From contig CAZMOZ010000010.1 in NCBI GenBank assembly GCA_964568145.1, positions 62,001 to 126,000 of the forward strand: 64,000 nucleotides of DNA, given 5' to 3'. Of this stretch, positions 9,601 to 17,483 are shown piece by piece; position 1 is the stretch's first letter; the number at the start of each line of letters is the position of its first letter. A program made the position numbers and the translations under genes. The stretch comes from DSVZ01 sp964568145 (GTDB lineage: Bacteria; Verrucomicrobiota; Verrucomicrobiia; Limisphaerales; J093). The notes below the pieces were generated by a model. It made no database searches. It saw only the letters and a program-made list of their open reading frames with translations, and was not told the origin of the DNA.

Positions 9601-11895
9601 GAGGAAGCCACGCAGATGAAGTCCATGTTCCTGGCGAACATGAGCCACGAAATCCGCACGCCGATGAATGCCATCATCGGCCTGTCCCACCTCGCGCTCA
9701 AAACCCAGCTCTCGCCCAAGCAGCGCGACTACGTCAGCAAGGTCCACAACGCCGGCACCTCGCTGCTGGCGATCATCAACGACATCCTCGACTTCTCGAA
9801 GATCGAGGCCGGCAAGCTCGACCTCGAGACCACCGACTTCCAGCTCGACGAGGTGATCGGCTCGGTCACCACCGTCACCGCCCAGAAGGCCCACGACAAG
9901 GGGCTCGAGTTCCTGGCTGACGTGGCCGCCGCCATCCCCGAGCAGTTGCACGGCGACCCGCTCCGTCTGGGCCAGATCCTCACCAACCTGGTCAACAACG
10001 CGGTCAAGTTCACCGAGCGCGGCGAAATCCGGCTCAAGATCGAGCTGCTCGACCAGACCGGCGAAAAGGCGCAACTCCGCTTCTCGGTGCGCGACACCGG
10101 CATCGGCATGACGAAGGAACAGGCGGCGCGGCTGTTCCAGCCCTTCTCGCAGGCCGACATGTCCACCACGCGCAAGCACGGCGGCACCGGGCTGGGCCTG
10201 ACCATCTGCCGGCGGTTGGTCGAGTTGATGGGCGGTCAGATCTGGCTCGAGAGCGAGCCCGGCGTCGGCAGCACCTTCATCTTCACCGTCTGGCTGGGCA
10301 TCGGCCAGGCGACCGCCACCGGCAGGATCGTGCCCGGCAGGTTCCAGAACCTCCGCGTGCTGGTGGTGGACGACAACGCGGCGGCGCGCGAAATCCTGGT
10401 CGAATCGCTGGAACCGCTGGCCGAACGCGTGGACGCCGTCAGCTCCGGCCACGAGGCGCTCGCGGCCATCAAGGAGCGCGACGCCGACGCGCCGTACGAC
10501 GTTGTGTTCATGGACTGGCGGATGCCGGGCATGGACGGCCTTCAGGCCACACGGTTCATCAAGAACGACTCGACGCTGCGTAAGCAGCCGGCCGTCGTCA
10601 TCGTCACCGCGTTCGGCCGCGAGGAAGTCCGCGAAGAGGCCGAGCGCCTCCACGTGGACGGCTTCCTCGTAAAGCCGGTCACCAAATCCATGCTCGTGGA
10701 TTCGCTGGTGAGCATCTTCGTCGCGTCCGTCGGCGACGAAGTGGGTGCCGCCGCTGCGGCCGGCACGGAGGAGGACAGCACGCGCCTGCACGGCCTGCGC
10801 GTGCTCCTGGCGGAGGACAACGAGATCAACCAGCAGATCGCGATCGAACTGCTCGAAGGCGTCGGCGCCACGGTCATGGTGGCCAACCACGGCCGCGAGG
10901 CGGTGGAAACCCTGTTCAACGGTCCGCAACCGCCGCCTTTCGACGTGGTGCTCATGGACCTGCAAATGCCCGAGATGGACGGCTACCAGGCGACGGCGAA
11001 GATCAGGTCGGAGCCGCGGTTTGCGGCGCTGCCGATCGTCGCGATGACCGCGCATGCCACGGTCGAGGAGCGGCAGCGTTGCCTGGACGCGGGCATGAAC
11101 GGCCATGTGTCGAAGCCGATCGATCCCGGGATTCTGTTCGACACGCTGGCGAAGTACTGCAAGGCGAAGGCCGCGTCGCCGCCCGAACTCGCACCCGCGC
11201 CATCACCCGCACAGCCGCAACCGCCGGCGGCTTCGGCGTCGTCCGGCGCGACCGCGCCACCGGCCGCTAGTTCTGCGGAGCTTCCCAACATCCCCGGGCT
11301 CGACGCGCAGGACGGTCTCGCGCGCGTGGCCGGGAACCGGAAACTTTATTTGAAGCTCCTGCGCCAGTTCGTCGAGCAGCAGGGACCGGCGGTGGAGAGC
11401 ATCCAGGGGGCGCTTGCCCAAGGCGACCGGCCGCTGGCCGAACGGCTGGCCCACACGCTCAAGGGCGTCGCCGGCAGCCTCGGCCTTCCCGCCGTCCAGC
11501 GCTCGGCGGCAGCGCTTGAGAAGGCGTTGTCCGCGACGGCGAACGCTCCCGGGCTCGCGGGGCTGTTCGAGGACACCGCCTCCACGCTGGCCGACGCCGT
11601 GGGCAGGCTGCGCGCCGCTTTGCCGTCCGCCGACACGCCGCCCGTGCCCCCGACGACCGCCGCCGCATTCGATCCGGCGCAGGCCGGACGCGTTGTCGCG
11701 GAGATGATCGGGCACTTGAACAACTTCGACCCCGCCGCGGGCGAGTGCCTCGAAGCCCATCGCGCGATCTTCCAGGCGCTGTTGCCGGGCGAGGCGTTCG
11801 CCAGCTTTGAAAGCCAGATCGGCAGTTTCGCCTTTGCCGACGCGCTGGCCGCGCTCGAGGCCGCAGCCCGCGAGGAAGGACTTCTCCCCGCATGA
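6658..11895 (+). CDS. Hybrid sensor histidine kinase: 4-helix sensor, HAMP, GAF, four PAS, HisKA/HATPase, two REC, HPt
   Basis: A 1745-residue inner-membrane phosphorelay kinase. Order: TM1 (7-25), periplasmic four-helix sensor with MCP-like look (~30-185), TM2 (~187-207), HAMP (~208-258), GAF (~275-425), a Gln/Glu-rich coiled coil (~425-480), four PAS/PAC units (~480-960) each ending in DITERK or DITLRK, HisKA with phospho-acceptor His997 in NMSHEIRTPMNAI, HATPase with the RDTGIGM and GGTGLGLTI boxes, receiver 1 (Asp1286 in MDWRMPGMDG), receiver 2 (Asp1434 in MDLQMPEMDG) and a C-terminal HPt with His1599 (AHTLKGVAGSLG). All phosphorelay residues are present. It overlaps cheR upstream and the cyclase regulator downstream by ATGA, so the latter's receiver is the obvious output. 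PAS units 3 and 4 are a tandem duplication. Confidence 0.95.
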   Translation: MTVAKRLILLLAVPLVALLGLGVFTRFQLADLEARNRFMAETQIASLATVGNIAQHFSEVRVNVRSHLLATNATQRAAARAAFAEDEQNVTSLLRQYGDSLVTGDRDRRLYSEYLDLSRDWIATARHVMSLAEEGRQPEALIELQGTLAGIGVRLSKVSGEWIQFNEDLAMTSGREALAGIEEFRWKMLVANSTALLLTGLLGYLTFRRIVTPIRALEGSVKAIAAGDYSQAVPFTDASDETGGLARSVDVLKQGAAAMDDQRWVKATAGEITGGLQGAAALAEFGQRLLSGLVPALGGGVAGFYLLDEKAGRLRRVAAYGLADDADAAGSFALGEGLVGECARERKAVALTDLPPDYLRIASGLGAAAPVVAIALPLATNGTLLGVLETASFRELTARERALLDELLPVVALSLEVLQRNLRTQELLAQTQEQARQLEEQTEELTQSQEELLAQKEELLAQQSELTAQREQLKVSEERSRLILESSAEGIFGTDTEGRITFVNPAACRMLGFTAEELIGQPSHAAIHHHHADGREYSQAECPMFAAYTRGEASRIDDEFLWRKDGSGFPVEYGATPMLKDGAIVGAVVSFTDITERKRAEEELLTQHSALESAANAIVITNNKGVIQWVNPAFTRLTGYTRDEAVGQNPRVLKSGVHDREFFRNLWETVLAGKVWQGALTNKRKDGTLYQEEMTITPVRSKDGKITHFVAVKQDITERKEAEDRMGAFFSSSSDALFLWSPEHGYLQANPAAVKMLGFATEAELLKCTPLNLSPELQPDGQSSAVAAPGFIQKALENPEPVRFNWQFKRQDGSGLPAEVTLIRIFLGGKPILLVSFRDITERKEAEERMNAYFNSSSDGLLLLSPERGFTHANQAAVRMYGFDNMADLLRCGPVELSPERQPDGRLSSEAAVEHIKLAMQATAPRRFDWIHKRRDGTELPCEVTLIRITLGGEPVLLTSVRDITLRKQQEAEILAAKARAEEATQMKSMFLANMSHEIRTPMNAIIGLSHLALKTQLSPKQRDYVSKVHNAGTSLLAIINDILDFSKIEAGKLDLETTDFQLDEVIGSVTTVTAQKAHDKGLEFLADVAAAIPEQLHGDPLRLGQILTNLVNNAVKFTERGEIRLKIELLDQTGEKAQLRFSVRDTGIGMTKEQAARLFQPFSQADMSTTRKHGGTGLGLTICRRLVELMGGQIWLESEPGVGSTFIFTVWLGIGQATATGRIVPGRFQNLRVLVVDDNAAAREILVESLEPLAERVDAVSSGHEALAAIKERDADAPYDVVFMDWRMPGMDGLQATRFIKNDSTLRKQPAVVIVTAFGREEVREEAERLHVDGFLVKPVTKSMLVDSLVSIFVASVGDEVGAAAAAGTEEDSTRLHGLRVLLAEDNEINQQIAIELLEGVGATVMVANHGREAVETLFNGPQPPPFDVVLMDLQMPEMDGYQATAKIRSEPRFAALPIVAMTAHATVEERQRCLDAGMNGHVSKPIDPGILFDTLAKYCKAKAASPPELAPAPSPAQPQPPAASASSGATAPPAASSAELPNIPGLDAQDGLARVAGNRKLYLKLLRQFVEQQGPAVESIQGALAQGDRPLAERLAHTLKGVAGSLGLPAVQRSAAALEKALSATANAPGLAGLFEDTASTLADAVGRLRAALPSADTPPVPPTTAAAFDPAQAGRVVAEMIGHLNNFDPAAGECLEAHRAIFQALLPGEAFASFESQIGSFAFADALAALEAAAREEGLLPA

Positions 11896-12947
11896 GCCCT
11901 CCCACGCCCGTGACCGGCAGCCGCATCCTCATCGTCGAGGACACCCCGGCGAACATCCAGACGCTCTCGGCCACGCTAAAGCAGCAGGGCTACCAGCTCA
12001 GCGTCGCCACCAACGGCACCCAGGCGCTCGACGTTGTGCGGCGCGTGCGACCCGACCTCATCCTGCTCGACGTGATGATGCCGGAGATGGACGGCTTCGA
12101 GACATGCCGGCGGCTGAAGGGCGACGAGGCGACGCGCGACATACCGGTGATCTTTCTGACGGCGCGGTCCGAAACGGCGGACATCGTGAAGGGCTTCGAG
12201 CTCGGGGCGGTGGACTATGTGGCCAAGCCGTTCAACGCCCATGAACTGCTGGCGCGCGTCAATACGCATCTCACGATTGACCGGCTCCACCGCGAGAACG
12301 AACGGCTGCTGTTGAGCATCCTTCCCGCGTCGATCGCCGCGCGTCTGAAGTCCGGCGCCGACAGCATCGCGGATCACTTCCCTGGGGTAAGTGTGCTCTT
12401 CGCGGACATTGTGGGGTTCACCGTGCTGTCCGGCGGCATGTCGCCGCAGCCGCTGGTGTCACTGCTGGACGAGTTGTTCACGCAGTTCGACGAACTGGCC
12501 GACCGGCACGGCGTCGAGAAGATCAAGACCATCGGCGACTGTTACATGGCGGTCTGCGGCGTCCCGGAGGAGACGGCGGACCACGCTGCGGTGCTGGCGG
12601 ACCTCGCGCTGGAGATGATCGAGTCGCTCAAGCAGTTCAACGGGCGTCGCGGGACCTCGTTGCGGATTCGCATCGGGCTGAATACCGGTCCGGTCGTGGC
12701 GGGCGTCATCGGCCGCAGCAAGTTCATCTACGATCTGTGGGGCGACACCGTGAACACCGCCAGCCGCATGGAATCGACGGGCGCGCCCGATCGCATCCAG
12801 GTGACCGAAGCGATGCAGCGGGTGCTGGCGCCGTTGTTCGATCTCGAGGAGCGCGGCGAAGTCGAGGTCAAGGGGAAGGGGCGTCTGCGCACTTGGTTTT
12901 TGCTGGGGCGAAAAGCGGCGGGTGACCCGGCCGGCCGGTCAGCATGA
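11892..12947 (+). CDS. Response regulator with class III adenylate cyclase output
   Basis: A 351-residue soluble protein. A receiver (1-125) has phospho-acceptor Asp60 (LLDVMMPEMDG), the T/S switch and Lys in VAKPF. A short helical linker (LLLSILPASIAARLK) leads to a class III cyclase domain (~160-340). The cyclase keeps both metal aspartates (Asp172 in FADIVGFT and Asp216), the purine-selecting Lys212 and Asp281 (KIKTIGDCYMA and YDLWGDTVN), a Lys/Asp pair that specifies ATP over GTP, and the VNTASRM transition-state Asn/Arg. It should therefore make cAMP when phosphorylated. It overlaps the hybrid kinase by ATGA and shares the operon with a cyclic-nucleotide-binding protein and the pilus retraction ATPases. 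Confidence 0.95.
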   Translation: MSPPTPVTGSRILIVEDTPANIQTLSATLKQQGYQLSVATNGTQALDVVRRVRPDLILLDVMMPEMDGFETCRRLKGDEATRDIPVIFLTARSETADIVKGFELGAVDYVAKPFNAHELLARVNTHLTIDRLHRENERLLLSILPASIAARLKSGADSIADHFPGVSVLFADIVGFTVLSGGMSPQPLVSLLDELFTQFDELADRHGVEKIKTIGDCYMAVCGVPEETADHAAVLADLALEMIESLKQFNGRRGTSLRIRIGLNTGPVVAGVIGRSKFIYDLWGDTVNTASRMESTGAPDRIQVTEAMQRVLAPLFDLEERGEVEVKGKGRLRTWFLLGRKAAGDPAGRSA

Positions 12948-13105
12948 ACAACACCGCGTCTTACGCTTGGCGTCGTCGATTCGCCGCCTGCCTGCTCGTG
13001 CTTCTCGGCGCGGGGGCGATGCAGCAGGCCTGCGGCGCTGACATGGCCCGCCCGCGGCCGTCCACGCCCCTGGAGCACACGTGGGCATGGGCCTTGGTGA
13101 CGGTT
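12944..13105 (+). pseudogene. N-terminal part of the DUF4239-like gene, separated by a frameshift
   Basis: The ATG overlaps the cyclase stop (ATGA) and opens a frame that starts with a signal-like segment (RRFAACLLVLLGAGAMQQAC) and runs to HTWAWALVTV. Near nt 13106 a one-base shift would continue it into the frame of the next gene as AGMTLLMEAGRRLG, completing a plausible first membrane helix. In its own frame it runs on to nt 13204 without meaning. Either a one-base insertion has broken the gene, or this is a sequencing error. It is also possible that the downstream ORF is made alone from its internal ATG. Confidence 0.45.
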
Positions 13106-13112
13106 CGCAGGC

Positions 13113-13838
13113 ATGACGTTGCTGATGGAGGCGGGGCGGCGACTGGGAAACCGGCGGCTGGCCCGGGACTCGAGCGGCGCCCGATCGGGCGTCGGGGCGA
13201 TTGACGGCGCCGTGTTTGCCCTCCTGGGACTTCTGGTCGCGTTCACGTTTTCCGGCGCAGCCTCGCGTTTCGACCAGCGTCGCCAGTTGATCGTGGAGGA
13301 AGCGAACAACATCGGCACGGCCTGGCTGCGGCTGGACTTGCTGCCCGAGTCAGCCCAGGGGCCGGTGCGGAACCTGTTTCGAGCGTATGTGGACGCGCGG
13401 TTGACGACCTACCAGCTCCTGCCGGAACTGGATGCCGCCGGGGCGGAACTGGACCGTTCACTCGAGTTGCAGCAGCAGATCTGGAAGCAGGTGGTGGACG
13501 CCTGCAAGGCGCCCGACACCCGGAACGCGGCCGTGCTGCTCCTGCCGGCGTTGAACGCCACGTTTGACGTCGTGACGAAGCGGTCCGTGGCCCTGCGGAC
13601 GCATCCTCCCGCGATCATCTTCGAGTTGTTGGTGGCTCTGGCTCTGGTGAGCGCCCTGTTGGCTGGCCTGGGCATGGCGGGAGGGAAGGACCGGAGCTTG
13701 GTCCATTTCATCGGCTTCCCGACCGTGATGACGATCTGCTTGCTGGTCATCCTCGACCTCGAATTCCCCCGCCGGGGTTTCATTCGCATCGACGCCGTGG
13801 ATCAAGTACTGGTGGATGTCCGCCAGAGCATGGAGTAA
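13113..13838 (+). CDS. DUF4239 (bestrophin-like) membrane protein
   Basis: A 241-residue protein whose GAVFALLGLLVAFTFSGAAS and RFDQRRQLIVEEANNIGTAW blocks match the DUF4239 or bestrophin-like family, membrane proteins of unknown activity. Hydrophobic segments lie at about 30-47, 168-190 and 200-220. The ATG at 13113 is the first in frame but has no clear ribosome site, and family members usually have another N-terminal helix. That helix is visible in the neighbouring frame (12944-13105), so the full gene probably starts at 12944 and is frameshifted. It would then be the last gene of the signalling operon, coupled to the cyclase. Confidence 0.72.
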   Translation: MTLLMEAGRRLGNRRLARDSSGARSGVGAIDGAVFALLGLLVAFTFSGAASRFDQRRQLIVEEANNIGTAWLRLDLLPESAQGPVRNLFRAYVDARLTTYQLLPELDAAGAELDRSLELQQQIWKQVVDACKAPDTRNAAVLLLPALNATFDVVTKRSVALRTHPPAIIFELLVALALVSALLAGLGMAGGKDRSLVHFIGFPTVMTICLLVILDLEFPRRGFIRIDAVDQVLVDVRQSME

Positions 13839-13877
13839 ACCGGGACTGCGGAGCGAGCGGACTGCGAAGGATGCCCC

Positions 13878-14888
13878 ATGAACGCAACGATCACAGCCGC
13901 CGTGTTCGACACCAAGCCGTACGATCGCGAGCACCTGCAGAAGGCCTCGCACGACACCGGCATCGAGTGGCGGTTTCTCGAGTTCCGGCTCACGCCGGCG
14001 ACGGCGGCGCTCGCGGCGGGCGCTCAGGCGGTGTGCGTGTTCGTGAATGACCAGGTCGACCGGGCCTGTCTCGAGACGCTGGCGCAGGCCGGCGTGCGGT
14101 TGGTGGCGTTGCGCTGCACTGGCTTCAACAACGTGGATATCACCGCCGCCAGGGAACTGAAGCTCACCGTCACACGCGTGCCGGTCTATTCGCCGCACGC
14201 CGTGGCCGAGCACGCGGTCGCGCTGCTGCTCACGCTCAACCGCAAGATTCACCGCGCGTTCAACCGCGTGCGCGAGCTGAACTTCTCGCTGAACGGCTTG
14301 GTCGGCTTCGACTTGCACGGCAAGACCGCTGGCATCGTGGGCACGGGCAAGATCGGCCGCATCGTGGCTCAGATTCTGCGCGGCTTCGGGATGCGGGTGA
14401 TCGCGTACGATCCGTTCCTGGATCGCGACTGGGCCACCCGGCAGGGCGTCGAATACGCGGACGCCTCGTCGCTGGCGGGGTTCAGCGACGTTATCTCGCT
14501 CCACGTGCCGCTCACGCCCGAGACGAAGCACATCATTCGCGCCGAAACGCTCGACTTGATGAAACCCGGCGCCATCCTCATCAACGTCAGCCGGGGCGCG
14601 CTGATTGACACCACGGCGCTGATCGAGGCGCTCAAGTCCGGCCGGCTCGGCGGGGTGGCGCTGGACGTTTACGAGGAGGAGGAAGGCATCTTCTTCGAGG
14701 ACTTGTCCGGCCAGGTGTTGCAGGACGACGAGCTGGCGCGGCTGCTGACCTTCCCAAACGTGCTCCTCACCGCGCACCAGGCGTTTCTCACGTGCGAGGC
14801 GCTGACCGACATCGCCCGCACCACCGTGGCCAACCTCGAGGCGCTGGCGCGGGGAAAACCGTTTGTCGAAGGCTCGGTGCTGACCTAG
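13878..14888 (+). CDS. ldhA: D-lactate dehydrogenase (2-hydroxyacid dehydrogenase family)
   Basis: A 336-residue NAD-dependent D-2-hydroxyacid dehydrogenase reducing pyruvate to D-lactate. It has the LdhA signatures: VALRCTGFNNVDI in the substrate domain, the nucleotide-binding glycines GIVGTGKIGR, the catalytic Arg in NVSRGALID, the catalytic Glu further on (DVYEEEEGIFFED) and the catalytic His in TAHQAFLTCEAL. Length equals E. coli LdhA. Pyruvate kinase lies 1.1 kb downstream, so the pair suits mixed-acid fermentation. A degraded copy of nt 14632-14800 recurs at 15631-15799, beyond a toxin-antitoxin pair. Confidence 0.92.
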   Translation: MNATITAAVFDTKPYDREHLQKASHDTGIEWRFLEFRLTPATAALAAGAQAVCVFVNDQVDRACLETLAQAGVRLVALRCTGFNNVDITAARELKLTVTRVPVYSPHAVAEHAVALLLTLNRKIHRAFNRVRELNFSLNGLVGFDLHGKTAGIVGTGKIGRIVAQILRGFGMRVIAYDPFLDRDWATRQGVEYADASSLAGFSDVISLHVPLTPETKHIIRAETLDLMKPGAILINVSRGALIDTTALIEALKSGRLGGVALDVYEEEEGIFFEDLSGQVLQDDELARLLTFPNVLLTAHQAFLTCEALTDIARTTVANLEALARGKPFVEGSVLT

Positions 14889-14976
14889 CTGGGATCTGCG
14901 CCATGAATATCCACTGGCAATCTGTCCTTCGACAAGAGCGGCACACAACCGGTGATCCCCGTCCCCAAGCCGGTGC

Positions 14977-15321
14977 TCAGCCGCCGATGTCTTCGAGAAT
15001 GGGGCGGAGCCGGCTGACCAGCTCCGGGGCTTTGCGGACCGCAACATCCCAGACGATGTAGTAGTCCACGCCGCCGTAATCGTGTATGAGCCGGTCACGC
15101 ATCCCTGCCATCTTGCGCCACTCCAATTCCGGGTGCGCCCGGCGGGTGTCCTCGGGCACTTTCTTGGCCGCCTCGCCGATGACCTCACAGCTCCGCACAA
15201 ACGCGCGCTGGAGCACGTCATCCGCCAGAAAGGCCTCGCGGGTCAGGCCGGCACAGTGGCTTTGCAGGAACTCCGCTTCCCGGAGAATGTCGCGCAGCAA
15301 CTCAACCGTGGTCGGTGACAT
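14977..15321 (-). CDS. hepT: HepT-like ribonuclease toxin (DUF86)
   Basis: A 114-residue all-helical HEPN protein. The RX4HXY catalytic motif is intact as RDRLIHDY, followed by the usual YIVWDVA segment. In known HepT/MntA systems this toxin is an RNase (or tRNase) that is neutralised by AMPylation of the motif tyrosine by its partner. Its start overlaps the end of the nucleotidyltransferase gene by 20 bp, so the order is antitoxin then toxin on the reverse strand. Both motifs being intact suggests a working pair. It lies opposite to all surrounding genes, between ldhA and a broken ldhA copy. Confidence 0.92.
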   Translation of the reverse strand: MSPTTVELLRDILREAEFLQSHCAGLTREAFLADDVLQRAFVRSCEVIGEAAKKVPEDTRRAHPELEWRKMAGMRDRLIHDYGGVDYYIVWDVAVRKAPELVSRLRPILEDIGG

Positions 15322-15598
15322 AGCGAACGGTGGGGAGAATCAAGCGGGCCTTCGACTCGCTCAGTGCGCGATCGGTGACCAGGTCCACCCGGCGCCCGGT
15401 CAGCCGTTCCAGCCGTTCGTGAAGGGCAAAGAAATTATCGTAGTTGCGCTGCGTCTCCTCAAACTCGACATAAATATCCACGTCGCTTCCTTCGCCGGCT
15501 TCGCCCCGCGCGAACGAGCCGAAGACACCCAGCCGGCGCACCCCCAACCCGCGCAGTTCGGCGGCATGAGTCCGCAGGATGGCCACTGGATCCGTCAT
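15302..15598 (-). CDS. mntA: MntA-like minimal nucleotidyltransferase antitoxin
   Basis: A 98-residue minimal nucleotidyltransferase. The GSX10DXD active site is complete (GSFARGEAGEGSDVD), with a third acidic strand (RRVDLVTDRAL). In characterised pairs MntA transfers AMP from ATP to the HepT tyrosine and so silences it. The stop lies 20 bp inside the HepT reading frame. No other gene precedes it on this strand, so the promoter should be in 15599-15650, inside the junction with the ldhA-like remnant. Confidence 0.92.
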   Translation of the reverse strand: MTDPVAILRTHAAELRGLGVRRLGVFGSFARGEAGEGSDVDIYVEFEETQRNYDNFFALHERLERLTGRRVDLVTDRALSESKARLILPTVRYVTDHG

Positions 15599-15630
15599 GG
15601 ATTGAGGCTACCGGGGCGGCGGGATCGTTT

Positions 15631-15799
15631 CAAGTCCGGCCGGCCCGGCGGGTGCGCTGGACGTTTACGAGGAGGAGGAGGGCACCTTTTTCGAGGACCT
15701 GTCCGGCCAGGTGTTGCAGGACGACGAGCTGGCGCGGCTGCTGACCTTCCCAAACGTGCTAATTACCGCGCACCAGGCCTTTCTCACCCGCGAGGCGCG
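15631..15799 (+). pseudogene. Internal fragment of a second ldhA gene
   Basis: About 168 bp almost identical to nt 14632-14800 of ldhA, same orientation, exactly 999 bp apart. It encodes LDVYEEEEGTFFEDLSGQV through TAHQAFLTREA, the active-site-His region. Near the left end a 2-bp loss (GGGGTGGCG to GGGTGCG) shifts the frame. Both the first ~250 and last ~24 codons are missing. Similarity to ldhA is higher than usual for old paralogues, so this is a recent duplication or a paralogue that has been converted. Confidence 0.85.
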
Positions 15800-15977
15800 C
15801 CAGTTCTCCGACAATTATGTCCTGCAGACGGTCCTGTTTACCTCGGTCCTTTTCTTCGGGGGCATCGCGCGCGCCTTTGACTCGCGCCGGGTGCGATTGG
15901 CGCTTGCGGGCCTGGCGGGTGTCTTGTTTATGGCAACCGTGGCGGGATTGCTTACCATGCCCATCTGTTGTGAATGA
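15800..15977 (+). pseudogene. C-terminal remnant of a small membrane protein, fused in frame to the ldhA fragment
   Basis: Directly after the ldhA-like GAGGCGC the same reading frame changes character to QFSDNYVLQTVLFTSVLFFG, an Arg-rich turn (RAFDSRRVR) and a second hydrophobic helix (LALAGLAGVLFMATVAGLL), ending at a TGA at 15975. This two-helix pattern is the usual C-terminus of a family of small bacterial membrane proteins of unknown function. It has no start of its own beyond a GTG inside the ldhA part (15711). It is best read as the 3' end of a lost gene. Confidence 0.5.
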
Positions 15978-16022
15978 ACCCGCACGACCCCGCAAGCCGG
16001 CGCCTGGCAACATGAACCATCC

Positions 16023-17483
16023 ATGACTCTGCCTGACCACAAAACCAAGATCGTCGCCACCATCGGCCCGGCCTCCGAGCCGCCGGAGATGCTCGAGCGC
16101 CTCATCCGCGCCGGCGTGAGCGTGGCGCGCCTGAACTTTTCGCACGGCGACTTCGCCGGCCACGCGGAGCGCATTGCCCGCATTCGCGCCGCCGAGAAAG
16201 CCGCGGGCCGCCGCGTTGCCATCATGGCCGACCTGCCGGGTCCGAAGATGCGCCTGGGGCGGATCGATCCGGAGCCGATCCTGCTTAGAGCGGGCGAAGG
16301 CTTCACGCTGACCAGCGACGAGGTCGTCGGCAACGAACGCCGCGTCGCGATGAGTTTCGAGCGCCTGTCCGGGGTGGTGAAACCCGGCGACCAGCTGTTC
16401 CTCAACGACGGCCTGGTGCAACTCGTCGTCGAGCGTGTGGCCGGTAGCGACGTTCACTGCAAGGTCGTCGTCGGCGGCGAACTGCGATCCAGGAAGGGGC
16501 TCAACCTGCCGGGCATTGACCTCGGCATCAGCGCGTTCACCGACCACGACCGCGCCTGCCTAGAGTTCGCGCTGAAGGCCGGCGTGGACGCAGTGAGCCA
16601 GTCATTCGTGGAAAAGGCGGCGGACGTTGAAGCCGTGCGCGCGGCCGCGCGGGCCGCCGGCCGGCAGCCGTTTGTGATCGCCAAGATCGAGCGCGCGGGC
16701 GCGTTGAAGCATTTCGACGCCATCTTGAAGGCGGCGGATGGCATCATGGTGGCGCGCGGCGACCTGGGCGTGGAGGTGCCGATCGAGGAAATGGCGATCC
16801 TCCAAAAGCAACTCATCGCCCAGGCCAGCCTCGCGGGCAAGCCGGTCATCACCGCCACGCAGATGCTCGAGTCCATGACCGCCAGCCGCATGCCTACGCG
16901 CGCCGAGGCCACGGACGTGGCCAACGCCGTCCTCGACGGCACGGACTGCCTCATGCTTTCGGGCGAGTCGGCGATGGGCCGGTATCCGGCGGAGGCCGTG
17001 GCCATGCTGGCGCGGATCGCCGCCTACACCGAGGCGCATCGCCCACCCACGCGGCTGGACGACCTCCGCGCGGTGTGCCGCCAGCGCAAGCCGGCGACTC
17101 CGGCCGAGGCGATCGCGTCGGTGGTGGAGTACGCGCTGGAGACGGTGCCGTGCGCCGCGGTGTTCGTGCCCACACGCACGGGCACCACGGCGCGGATGAT
17201 CTCGCGCTTCAATCCGGCCGTGTGGATTGTCGCCCTGAGCCGGGACGAGAGCGTCTGCCAGGGACTGGCTTTTTCGTACGGCGTGCAGGCGGTGCATCTT
17301 GCCGAGGAGCCGGAAAACTGGCGCGACCTCGCCCGGATCTGGCTCCGCGAACATCAGGTCGCCGGCGCGGTTGCCATGCTGGTGGCCGGCCCGTCCACGC
17401 GCAACCCGGACGCCAGCCACCGCATCGAATTCCTGCGGATTGGCGACCCGCCGGAGCCTGGTTCAACACCGCCCGCGCCATGA
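16023..17483 (+). CDS. pyk: Pyruvate kinase
   Basis: A 486-residue pyruvate kinase (phosphoenolpyruvate + ADP to pyruvate + ATP). Visible are KIVATIGPASEPPEML at the N-terminus, the ARLNFSHGD motif with its Arg and Asn, the B domain (~75-175), the FVIAKIE catalytic-Lys motif, the MVARGDLGVEVP metal-binding loop, ATQMLESM, and a C-terminal allosteric domain with FVPTRTGTTARMISRF. The ATG at 16012 is followed by an immediate stop, so 16023 is the start. The stop overlaps the ATG of the glgX fragment (ATGA). Confidence 0.97.
   Translation: MTLPDHKTKIVATIGPASEPPEMLERLIRAGVSVARLNFSHGDFAGHAERIARIRAAEKAAGRRVAIMADLPGPKMRLGRIDPEPILLRAGEGFTLTSDEVVGNERRVAMSFERLSGVVKPGDQLFLNDGLVQLVVERVAGSDVHCKVVVGGELRSRKGLNLPGIDLGISAFTDHDRACLEFALKAGVDAVSQSFVEKAADVEAVRAAARAAGRQPFVIAKIERAGALKHFDAILKAADGIMVARGDLGVEVPIEEMAILQKQLIAQASLAGKPVITATQMLESMTASRMPTRAEATDVANAVLDGTDCLMLSGESAMGRYPAEAVAMLARIAAYTEAHRPPTRLDDLRAVCRQRKPATPAEAIASVVEYALETVPCAAVFVPTRTGTTARMISRFNPAVWIVALSRDESVCQGLAFSYGVQAVHLAEEPENWRDLARIWLREHQVAGAVAMLVAGPSTRNPDASHRIEFLRIGDPPEPGSTPPAP

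Noticed and set aside
9379..11106. 575-codon reverse-strand ORF
   Set aside because: Shadow of the kinase and receiver domains, rich in His/Asp/Arg, without motifs.
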